A stretch of DNA of 14,347 bases, taken from assembly GCA_019689515.1 (NCBI GenBank), contig JADGHI010000040.1, positions 1 through 14,347 on the forward strand, written 5' to 3'. The DNA is from Acetobacteraceae bacterium (GTDB taxonomy: Bacteria > Pseudomonadota > Alphaproteobacteria > Acetobacterales > Acetobacteraceae). Numbering within the stretch: the first letter of the stretch is position 1; the number at the start of each line of letters is the position of its first letter. The notes beneath the pieces were generated by a model. It was not told the origin of the DNA, ran no database searches, and worked only from the letters and a program-made list of their open reading frames with translations. This document shows, one piece after another, positions 5,463-11,183 of the stretch. The translations under genes and the position numbers were made by a program.

Positions 5463-6488
5463 ATGAGGAGGCGAGTTCTCGTTCTTGCGGCCGGCGCCGG
5501 CCTGTGCGCGCCCATGATCGCACGGCCGGCGGCGGCGCAGGAGCGCTTGCGCATCTCGCTCGACACCAACCCGACGCATGTGCGCAACCGGTACACCGAG
5601 CGGTTCGTCGAGGAACTGCGCAAGCGCGCGGGCGACCGTATCCAGGCCGAGATCTTCCCCAGCGCCCAGCTCTTCCGCGACCGCGACGTCGCCCGGTCGC
5701 TCCGCCAGGGCTCGGTCGAGATGGGCATCCCCGGCCTCTGGAACCTTGACGGCATCGAGCCGAACACGGCGATGACCACGTTGCCGATGTTCTACGGCGT
5801 CGCGCCCGAGGCCGTTTACCGCGTGATGGACGGGCCAGTTGGCCAGCAGATCAACCAGCGCATGGAGCAGCGGCTGCGGGTGAAGGTGCTCGGCCGCTGG
5901 ATAGACATCGGCTACAACCACCTCTACAGCGTCACGCGTCCGATCAACCACTACGACGATGTGCGGGGGATGCGCATCCGCAGCCCCGGCGGCTCGGCGA
6001 ATGCGGCGCGCATCCGCGTGCTCGGCGGCAGCGCCGTGCTGATTCCGTGGCCCGACGTGCCGCTGGCGTTGAGCCAGGGTGTCGTGGACGGGCTGATCAC
6101 CACGCATGAGAGCTCCGTCACCGCGAAGCTGTGGGACAGCGGCATGCGCTACGGCTTCGAGGACCGCCAGTATTTCGGCCAGTACGTGCCGATGGTGAGC
6201 ATGCAGTTCTGGAACCGGCTCTCGCCCGAGCTGCGGAAGGCGATGACCGAGGCGTGGGAGGCGATCGTTGACGGGCAGCGGAGCCAGGCCGCAGCGGCAC
6301 AGGCCGCTGCGCGCGACACGCTGATTTCACACGGCGTGCGCATGGTTCAGCCGCCCGAGGAAGAGGTCGCGCAGGCGCGCCGGCGGCTGATGGCGGCGCA
6401 GGACGAGATCGTCGCCGAGCTCAAGATGGACCGTGACATGGTGGAGGCCGTGATGCGCGAGCTGCGTGCCGCGAATGTCAGCTTCTGA
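5463..6488 (+). CDS. dctP: TRAP transporter solute receptor, DctP family (copy 2, tandem paralogue)
   Basis: This is the second periplasmic TRAP receptor, also 341 residues. It aligns with copy 1 without a single gap. I counted 69 differences by hand, about 80% identity. The leader is again Tat-like (MRRRVLVLAAG, likely cleavage after RPAAA). Core segments are identical or nearly so: SAQLFRDRD, GQQINQRMEQRLRVKVLGRW, RIRSPGGSANAARIRVLGGS with the conserved Arg173, and MVSMQFWNRLSPELRKAM. Differences cluster at residues 43-50, 112-119, 154-170, 271-279 and 291-300. The block at 154-170 lies beside the ligand Arg, so binding preference may differ. The ATG is preceded by GGGAGGAAA. Its end overlaps the DctQ start by 14 bp. 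The pair looks like a recent tandem duplication serving one membrane unit. It could equally widen the substrate range or raise receptor dosage. Confidence 0.93.
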   Translation: MRRRVLVLAAGAGLCAPMIARPAAAQERLRISLDTNPTHVRNRYTERFVEELRKRAGDRIQAEIFPSAQLFRDRDVARSLRQGSVEMGIPGLWNLDGIEPNTAMTTLPMFYGVAPEAVYRVMDGPVGQQINQRMEQRLRVKVLGRWIDIGYNHLYSVTRPINHYDDVRGMRIRSPGGSANAARIRVLGGSAVLIPWPDVPLALSQGVVDGLITTHESSVTAKLWDSGMRYGFEDRQYFGQYVPMVSMQFWNRLSPELRKAMTEAWEAIVDGQRSQAAAAQAAARDTLISHGVRMVQPPEEEVAQARRRLMAAQDEIVAELKMDRDMVEAVMRELRAANVSF

Positions 6489-7017
6489 GTTCGCCCCAGC
6501 CACACACGCGGAGCAGGAGGAACTCGCCCGGCCGCGCACGCTGCTCGACCGCATTGACGCGGTGCTGGTCGGGGGCTTCGCGGCGGCGGCCCTGCTCCTC
6601 TGCACGGTCAACGTGCTGCTGCGCACCGTCGCTCCGCAGAGCGCCTTCGACTGGGGCGACGAGGTGCAGGTCTATCTCGTCGTCTGGGCGGTCTGCCTCT
6701 CCTTCGGGGCGGTGACCGCGGCCGACCGGCACATCAAGGCCGACCTCGTCGTCGACAGGCTGCCCACTGGCCTGCAGCGCGCGGCGCACCTCCTCTCCGA
6801 CCTCCTTGGGTTCGGCATGTCGCTGCTTCTCACCTGGTACGGTGCCCTGGTGACCCTCGACGGCTACGAGTTCGGTGACCTGTCCACCACCACGCTGCGC
6901 TTCCCGCTCTGGATCTACCAGCTCGCCCTGCCGGTGGGCGCCGGCCTGATGACGCTGCGCTATGCGATCCGGCTGGGGCGCACCCTTCTCGGTGCCGGGC
7001 GGAGCGACAACCCATGA
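6475..7017 (+). CDS. dctQ: TRAP transporter small permease subunit, DctQ family
   Basis: This is the small membrane subunit that associates with DctM in TRAP importers. From the ATG at 6475 it has 180 residues. Four hydrophobic helices are visible (about 29-51, 65-84, 105-126 and 144-166). The family signature lies between and in the first two: FDWGDEVQVYLVVW (58-71), then TAADRHIKADLVVDRLP (81-97), matching the W-E-RY-W and HI-D-LP pattern of DctQ. A GTG at 6466 is in frame. The ATG is preferred, though neither has a clear ribosome site. The gene overlaps the second receptor by 14 bp and DctM by 4 bp, so its translation is probably coupled to the receptor's. No oddity in length or composition is seen. 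Confidence 0.9.
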   Translation: MSASEFAPATHAEQEELARPRTLLDRIDAVLVGGFAAAALLLCTVNVLLRTVAPQSAFDWGDEVQVYLVVWAVCLSFGAVTAADRHIKADLVVDRLPTGLQRAAHLLSDLLGFGMSLLLTWYGALVTLDGYEFGDLSTTTLRFPLWIYQLALPVGAGLMTLRYAIRLGRTLLGAGRSDNP

Positions 7018-8288
7018 CCGCGGCGGTCGGCGCGGCCTTCGTCACCCTCCTCATCCTCGGGGTGCCGATCTGGCTCGTCCTCGGCGGCTCGGCCACGACG
7101 CTCTTCGCCCTGGAGGGGCAGCCGCTGGTCGGCGTGGCGCAGAAGATCGTGGACGAGCTCAACTCCTCCACCCTTCTCGCCGTCCCCTACTTCGTCGCCG
7201 CCGCGGTGTTCATGGAGCGCGGCAACGTCGCCCGGGCCCTGATCGGAGCGGCGGAGGCCTGGGTGGGCGGCGTGCGCGGCGGGCTCGGCCTGGTCTGCGT
7301 GCTGTCCTGCACGATCTTCGCCGCGATGTGCGGCTCCTCGGTCGCGACCGCGATGGCGATGGGCACCATCCTGGTGCCGGCGATGCTGCGCGCCGGCTAT
7401 GAACGGCACTTCGCGGCCGGCATCGTCGCCTCCTCCGGCACGCTCGGCATCCTGATCCCGCCGAGCCTCGCCTTCGTCGTCTATGGCGTGCTGGCCGACG
7501 AGGCGATCCCGCGCCTGTTCCTTGCCGGCGTCGTCCCTGGGCTGTTGCAGGCCGCGCTGATCGGTGGGTGGATTCTGTACTACGCCCACCGGAGGGGCTA
7601 CGCCCGGCAGGAGCCATTGCCGGTGGCCGAGAAGCTCCGCCGCAGCGTGCATGCGATCCCGGCGCTCGCGGTGCCGGTGATCGTGCTCGGCGGCATCTAC
7701 GGCGGGCTGGTGACGGTGACCGAATCGGCGGCGCTCTCGGCCGTCGTGGCGATGCTGCTCGCGGTCTTCGTCTATCGCGGCGTCACGGTGGGCGACTTCC
7801 TCGCCGTCCTGGCCGAGGCCATCCGCAACGCCGCGGCGATCATGATCATCATCGCGGTGGCGCTCGTCTTCGGCCACTGGGTCACCGAGACCGGCGTGGC
7901 GGGCCGCCTCGCCCGGTTCGTCACCGAGGCCGGCATCACCTGGTGGCAGTTCCTGATCGTCGTCAACCTGGTGCTGCTGTTCCTCGGGATGTTCCTCGAG
8001 GTGTTCTCGGTGCTGCTGCTGACGCTGCCGGTCATCATCCCGATGCTTGCGCCGCTCGGCATCGACCCGGTGCACTTCGGCGTCGTGATGACCGTGAACA
8101 TGGAGCTGGCGCTGCTGACGCCGCCGGTGGGGCTCAACCTGTTCGTCATCGCCGGCATCACCCGTGCGCCGCTCTCCGAGGTGGTGCGCGGCACGACGCC
8201 GTTTCTGGTGCTGATGCTCGGCCTGCTTGCCGTCATCACCTACGTGCCGGGGCTCTCGCTCTGGCTGGTGCGGATGTTCTACGGCTGA
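7014..8288 (+). CDS. dctM: TRAP transporter large permease subunit, DctM family
   Basis: This is the transport-carrying subunit of the TRAP importer, a multi-helix inner-membrane protein that couples solute entry to a sodium or proton gradient. The 424 residues are the usual family length. Diagnostic segments in order are VPYFVAAAVFMERG (57-70), FAAMCGSSVATAMAMGTI (102-119), FAAGIVASSGTLGILIPPS (133-151), GLVTVTESAA (231-240), GMFLEVFSVLLLTLPVIIP (325-343) and NMELALLTPPVGLNLF (362-377), which are classical DctM loops and re-entrant hairpins. The ATG overlaps the DctQ stop as ATGA, showing translational coupling. It is the last gene of the operon and faces the convergent sodC. The substrate cannot be deduced from this subunit. 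Confidence 0.95.
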   Translation: MTAAVGAAFVTLLILGVPIWLVLGGSATTLFALEGQPLVGVAQKIVDELNSSTLLAVPYFVAAAVFMERGNVARALIGAAEAWVGGVRGGLGLVCVLSCTIFAAMCGSSVATAMAMGTILVPAMLRAGYERHFAAGIVASSGTLGILIPPSLAFVVYGVLADEAIPRLFLAGVVPGLLQAALIGGWILYYAHRRGYARQEPLPVAEKLRRSVHAIPALAVPVIVLGGIYGGLVTVTESAALSAVVAMLLAVFVYRGVTVGDFLAVLAEAIRNAAAIMIIIAVALVFGHWVTETGVAGRLARFVTEAGITWWQFLIVVNLVLLFLGMFLEVFSVLLLTLPVIIPMLAPLGIDPVHFGVVMTVNMELALLTPPVGLNLFVIAGITRAPLSEVVRGTTPFLVLMLGLLAVITYVPGLSLWLVRMFYG

Positions 8289-8355
8289 GTGGCGGGCGGG
8301 CCGGCGCGCGGCATGCAGCGCATGGCGGCGCGTCCGGTCTCGCGGCATGAAGGGG

Positions 8356-8391
8356 GCGGAGGCCAAGCGGTTTGCCCCGCCCGGCCTCCGC
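8356..8391. terminator. Bidirectional terminator hairpin between dctM and sodC
   Basis: GCGGAGGCC (8356-8364) and GGCCTCCGC (8383-8391) form a perfect 9-bp stem around an 18-nt loop. It lies midway between the stops of two convergent genes, so it can end transcription on both strands. There is no clear T-run on either side. The rest of this 134-bp gap shows nothing else. Confidence 0.5.
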
Positions 8392-8422
8392 GCACGCCCG
8401 AGTTGCCGGGCTGTCCTGACGC

Positions 8423-8995
8423 TCAGCGCTGGCGTTCGATCACGGCGCAGGCGATGCGGCCGCCGGCGTCGCCTGCGGGCTGGCTCCGGTAGTCGTCGGG
8501 GTTGGCGTGCACGACGATGGCGGAACCGTCGGCGTCGAACAACGTGCCCTCTCCCTCGCCGAGCGTCACGCTCGGGTTCAGCACCTGCGCGCGCAGAACC
8601 CCGTCCGGGCCGACGAACTGGTTGGGCATGTCACCCGCATGCGGCCCGCCCTGCACCAGGTAGCCGTGCTGGTGCCTGCGCGGGGCGAAGTGGCCGCCGG
8701 CGGACTGGAAGCCACCGGCGGGATCGCAGCGCCCGGTTTCGTGGATGTGGAAGCCGTGCTCGCCCGGCGGCAGGCCGCGCAACTCGACCTGCACCAGCAC
8801 GCCGCCGCTCGGCGTCTGCGTCAGCGTGGCGCGGCCGATCTGCTGGCCTTGGGCGTTGATGAAGGTGCCGCCCGCCTGCGGCGCCGGGGCGGTGGCTTCC
8901 TGTCGGGGCGATGACTTTTGCTGCGCTGAGGCGGGGAAGGCGGTGGCTACCGCCAGGGCCGCGCAGGCGAGGGCGAGGGCGGGGGCTTCGCGCAT
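8423..8995 (-). CDS. sodC: Periplasmic Cu/Zn superoxide dismutase
   Basis: It converts superoxide to peroxide and oxygen in the periplasm. The 190-residue product has a Sec signal peptide (MREAP, Ala/Leu core, cleavage after FPASA near 24) and an Ala/Pro/Gln-rich linker before the enzyme domain. All metal ligands are visible: copper His83, His85 (GFHIHETGRC), His102 and His163 (VVHANPDDY), and zinc His102, His110, His119 and Asp122 (GPHAGD). Cys90 and Cys183 make the usual disulphide. Arg180 in GGRIAC is the active-site arginine. The start at 8995 is chosen because it begins the signal peptide and has GGAGAG 5 bp before it. The frame is open much further upstream, but that extension is Arg/Pro-rich and implausible. 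The gene downstream is convergent, and hupE upstream on the same strand ends 256 bp away, so it is probably monocistronic. No promoter is evident. Confidence 0.94.
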   Translation of the reverse strand: MREAPALALACAALAVATAFPASAQQKSSPRQEATAPAPQAGGTFINAQGQQIGRATLTQTPSGGVLVQVELRGLPPGEHGFHIHETGRCDPAGGFQSAGGHFAPRRHQHGYLVQGGPHAGDMPNQFVGPDGVLRAQVLNPSVTLGEGEGTLFDADGSAIVVHANPDDYRSQPAGDAGGRIACAVIERQR

Positions 8996-9200
8996 GCATG
9001 CTCTCCGTATCGCTGCTTGTGCATGACCGACCGGAGTGCGCCGCGCATCCCGGCCACCGTGCCGAACGAAGACCGGTGCGCGGCGGTTGCGTAGCCGGAA
9101 ACGCCCGTTGCGCCGCTGCTTCCGCGGCGGAGCGCGCCGCAACCGTGGCGAAGCCCCGCGGCGCGTGCCCGTCGGCCTATGGCCGCGGGGATGGGCAGGC

Positions 9201-9225
9201 GAGCCGCTCCCCGGTGGAGCGGCTC
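9201..9225 (-). terminator. hupE terminator hairpin
   Basis: GAGCCGCTCC (9201-9210) and GGAGCGGCTC (9216-9225) form a perfect 10-bp stem with a 5-nt loop. On the minus strand it begins 26 bp after the hupE-like stop codon. The strong GC stem lacks a T-run, as do most hairpins in this window. The rest of the 256-bp gap before sodC also holds a longer imperfect repeat (CGGTTGC near 9084, GCAACCG near 9140) of unknown meaning. Confidence 0.5.
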
Positions 9226-9251
9226 CGAGCCCGAATGAACGCCTTCCGCGC

Positions 9252-9911
9252 TCAGCCGAGGCCAATGACCGCGGCGACGACGAAGGCCGCTGCGCCACCG
9301 GCGAAGCGTACCAGGGCCCGATGGCGTCCCCGGTCGCTGGTCCCGACGAGGGCGAGTCCCGCTCCGAGGAGCAGGGCGGTGGCGGTCAGGAAGCCGGCGC
9401 CGTAGCCGAGGGCGTCCGCGCCCGGCGCCATCTCCGTGCCATGCACGTATCCGTGCAGCGCGCCGAGGATCCCTGCGATGGCCAGCGCCAGCGCCTGGGG
9501 CGGGCGAGCTGCCGTGGCCAGGAGCGCGCCGGCGAGGATCACGGACGCCAGAACGCCAGCTTCCGCCGAGGGCATGCCGACACCCGTGACGCCGAGCGTG
9601 GAAAGGCCGAGCACCGCACCCAGCGCCATCCCGCCGAGAAAGGCCGCCGGCAGCCGGAGGCGCAGTGCGCCCCCCAACAGGCCCGCCCAGAGGCCGACGA
9701 CGACCATCGTCACCACATGGTCGGCGCCGCCGAACGGGTGGACGAAGCCGGCGGCGAAGCCGGCCGCCTCACCGGCACCCGTGTGTGCGAGCGCCGCCCC
9801 GGGCAGCAGCAGCGCCGCCGTCGCCGCGACCGTCGCGACCCGCGCGGGCGTCAGCGGGCCTCCCTGCGGGCCGCGCTCCAAGTCAGGATTGAACTCCGGG
9901 ATCTCCTTCAC
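9252..9911 (-). CDS. hupE: HupE/UreJ family metal (nickel/cobalt) permease
   Basis: Family members are secondary permeases for nickel or cobalt, usually beside hydrogenase, urease or cobalamin genes. The 219-residue product has a cleavable-type hydrophobic segment (about 24-42) ending ALAHTG, so that His43 would become N-terminal. Then comes the family signature FVHPFGGADHVVTMVVVGLW (56-75; His58, Asp64, His65), several further helices, and the second signature ALHGYVHGTE (151-160; His153, His157, Glu160). These residues are the proposed metal path. The GTG start at 9911 has GAGGAG 9 bp before it and adds about 20 polar residues ahead of the signal peptide, which is unusual. No later Met start would keep the signal. 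No hydrogenase, urease or cobalamin gene is in the window and I see no B12 riboswitch upstream, so the metal is undecided. The symbol denotes the family. Confidence 0.85.
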   Translation of the reverse strand: MKEIPEFNPDLERGPQGGPLTPARVATVAATAALLLPGAALAHTGAGEAAGFAAGFVHPFGGADHVVTMVVVGLWAGLLGGALRLRLPAAFLGGMALGAVLGLSTLGVTGVGMPSAEAGVLASVILAGALLATAARPPQALALAIAGILGALHGYVHGTEMAPGADALGYGAGFLTATALLLGAGLALVGTSDRGRHRALVRFAGGAAAFVVAAVIGLG

Positions 9912-10224
9912 GCGGGAATTCTCCTCGAGGTCGGTGAACGGGAACGGCCGCGCACGCGCGCCGCGTGTCCGTGGCGCTTGCCGCGATCCGGTATGACGTC
10001 GGAAGCGCCGTCCAACTGCGGCGTCAGGCCGGCCGTGTCAATCGCCGGGCCTGGGTGTGCGGAGATCGCCCGTGCCGTCGCGCGGCTTACCCGTGCGCGG
10101 CGGTCTCGCCACTGCCGTCGCCGTCATGGTGCGCGGCCCCTCCCCGCCGCGTCGGCGAGGCCGCGCCGTGCGGTCGCGCGGCGCGCCCTCGCCGGAAGAA
10201 GCTTCGGTGCGCTTGCCGCCGCCT
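9912..10224. other. Gene-free gap between the 219-residue unknown gene and hupE
   Basis: This 313-bp stretch has no credible gene. It contains a large hairpin (10153-10194) and, on the minus strand, a TTGACA (10036-10041) that would suit a -35 element, but no good -10 lies 16-18 bp downstream of it. A metal- or B12-responsive leader would be expected here for a HupE-type gene. The conserved B12-box pattern was looked for by eye and not found. Confidence 0.45.
10153..10194 (-). terminator. Strong 16-bp hairpin after the unassigned gene
   Basis: The arms 10153-10168 and 10179-10194 are complementary over 16 bp with one mismatch, around a 10-nt loop (outer part CGGCGAGG with CCTCGCCG, inner part CGCGCCG with CGGCGCG). 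On the minus strand it begins 30 bp after the stop of the 219-residue gene. No T-run follows. It is the strongest stem noticed in the window and a likely transcription end. Confidence 0.55.
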
Positions 10225-10884
10225 TCATCGCGCCTCGGACGGCAGCCGGAAGAAGCTGGCTGCGGCGCTGGCCCGGGCGATCAGGGCGCGCATCGCCGGA
10301 TCCTCGTGACCGCGCTCGGCGGTCAGCGCCTCCATCGGGCAGAAGTATTCGTGCGGCTGCGGCACCTGGCCGGCGGCGAAGCCCTCGTAGTGGCGCGCGC
10401 GAAGGCCGAAGAGCACCCGCATGTCGCGCACCGGCAGCACCAGCGGCGTGGTCGGCTCGGCGCGCAGCAGCCGGATCAGGCGCCAGCGCGGCGTCGGGTC
10501 GTCCTCCTGCGCCGGGGCGAGGAGCCAGGGAACTGGGCAGACGGCGAGCAGCGACCCGGTGGTCGGCGCGAAGCGCGAACGCTTGTCGAGCAGGTTCTGG
10601 AGCGAGCCGCAGGCCTCGATGCAGAGGATGTCGCAATAGGGCTCGTCCGGATTAGGGCTGAAGTGCAGCCAGAGCCCGTCCGGCAGGGTGCGCAGGCGGT
10701 TGGAGCCGGGCAGCTTGAGGAAGGGCTGGCAGGTGGAGGAGGGCGGTCCTGGCCGCCCTCGCAGCCAGGTGCCCTGCGGGCCGAGCACCGTCGCCCCCGG
10801 GGGGCGCTGTGGCCAAGTGCGCAGCCGCCTTCGCACGAGCTGGTCGAGGCTACTGCGGGAACCGACCCACGCATCCGCTCTCAT
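10225..10884 (-). CDS. Conserved-looking protein of unknown function, 219 residues
   Basis: I do not recognise a named family. The product is soluble, with no signal peptide or transmembrane helix. Residues 1-50 are Arg-rich and low in information. From about 55 on the sequence is protein-like and dense in motifs: FLKLPGSNRLRTLPDGLWLHF, CDILCIEACGSLQNLLDKR (84-102), LLAVCPVPWLLAP (112-124), PVRDMRVLFGLRARHYEG (151-168) and PQPHEYFCPMEAL (176-188). Four Cys lie between 84 and 116 (84, 88, 92, 116) and another at 182, but their spacing is not a standard zinc finger. From memory, similar undefined proteins occur in Rhodospirillales, which would need a search. The ATG at 10884 has only AGGGGGAAA about 11 bp before it, part of an inverted repeat. 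The gene seems monocistronic, with its own hairpin downstream. Confidence 0.72.
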   Translation of the reverse strand: MRADAWVGSRSSLDQLVRRRLRTWPQRPPGATVLGPQGTWLRGRPGPPSSTCQPFLKLPGSNRLRTLPDGLWLHFSPNPDEPYCDILCIEACGSLQNLLDKRSRFAPTTGSLLAVCPVPWLLAPAQEDDPTPRWRLIRLLRAEPTTPLVLPVRDMRVLFGLRARHYEGFAAGQVPQPHEYFCPMEALTAERGHEDPAMRALIARASAAASFFRLPSEAR

Positions 10885-10894
10885 AAGACGAGTG

Positions 10895-10925
10895 TTTCCC
10901 CCTGAAACTCAACCTAAGGGGGAAA
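10895..10925 (-). promoter_or_regulatory. 9-bp inverted repeat over the start region of the unassigned gene
   Basis: TTTCCCCCT (10895-10903) and AGGGGGAAA (10917-10925) are perfect complements separated by 13 bp, and the arm nearest the gene ends 10 bp before its ATG. On the minus strand that arm reads AGGGGGAAA, the only purine-rich stretch that could bind ribosomes. The other arm overlaps the proposed -10 element. It could be an operator for a dimeric regulator, or, if transcription starts further upstream, a hairpin hiding the ribosome site. Confidence 0.45.
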
Positions 10926-10952
10926 TTAGGGAGTGCGTGCAACCGCCTTCAA
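10923..10952 (-). promoter_or_regulatory. Tentative promoter of the unassigned gene
   Basis: On the minus strand TTGAAG (10947-10952) is followed after 18 bp by TAATTT (10923-10928). Both hexamers match only partly, but they sit in the one locally A/T-richer patch of this region. The short palindrome-like GTTAAGAATTAAC (10970-10982) lies upstream of it. Confidence 0.3.
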
Positions 10953-10985
10953 GCGACCTTGGCTGGGTTGTTAAGAATTAACGAA

Positions 10986-11015
10986 CAGGCCACGCCGGAA
11001 GCCCGGAGTGGCCTG
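10986..11015 (-). terminator. Intrinsic-type terminator downstream of gltA
   Basis: CAGGCCAC (10986-10993) pairs with GTGGCCTG (11008-11015), and inside it CCGG pairs with CCGG around a 4-nt loop, making a 12-bp stem with one mismatch. On the minus strand it is preceded by AAAATTT and followed by the T-rich TTCGTTAATTCTT, close to a classical intrinsic terminator. It is the first such site after gltA, about 170 bp past the stop, implying a long 3' untranslated region. Confidence 0.55.
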
Positions 11016-11057
11016 AAATTTTGCGATGACCCTGCTTGCTGAAGGCTGCCCGTCAGG

Positions 11058-11144
11058 GCTGCCGACGCGCGGCAAACGGAACGCGCCGCAATCTGCGCCG
11101 TCCGGTGCCGTGCCTCTTGCGGAGAGCGGCGGCGCGTCGGCAGC
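11058..11144 (-). other. Nested long inverted repeat in the gltA 3' region, possible structured RNA
   Basis: A perfect 13-bp inverted repeat (GCTGCCGACGCGC at 11058-11070, its complement at 11132-11144) encloses 61 bp. Inside that, CCGCAA (near 11088) and TTGCGG (near 11118) pair again. On the minus strand this folds into an elongated stem-loop of about 87 nt, 40 bp after the gltA stop and ahead of the terminator at 10986-11015. Together with 10885-11057 this makes a gene-free stretch of almost 300 bp. It may be a stabilising 3' structure of the gltA message or a processed small RNA. No known RNA family was recognised. Confidence 0.4.
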
Positions 11145-11183
11145 GCGTCATCGCTGCCGGCGCAACCGCGCGCACCGGACGGA

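Noticed and set aside
6960..8366. Open frame of 468 codons on the minus strand opposite dctM
   Set aside because: Extreme His/Asp/Arg/Gln composition and no family features. It is a mirror of the DctM coding sequence.
8996..9298. N-terminal extension of SodC by about 100 residues
   Set aside because: The extension is Arg/Pro-rich with no family match and would bury the signal peptide that starts at 8995 behind a good ribosome site.
9912..10152. Cobalamin riboswitch upstream of the HupE-type gene
   Set aside because: A GCCACTG string occurs near 10108, but on the wrong strand, and the accompanying conserved boxes are not seen.
9036..10655. Open frame of 539 codons on the plus strand across sodC upstream, hupE and the unknown gene
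   Set aside because: Arg/Ala/Gly-rich low-complexity translation that crosses three transcription units on the other strand, typical of spurious frames in GC-rich DNA.
10970..10982. CtrA binding site (TTAA-N7-TTAAC) before the unknown gene
   Set aside because: The two half-sites are only 3 bp apart (TTAAGAATTAAC), not the 7 bp of the consensus, so it does not qualify.
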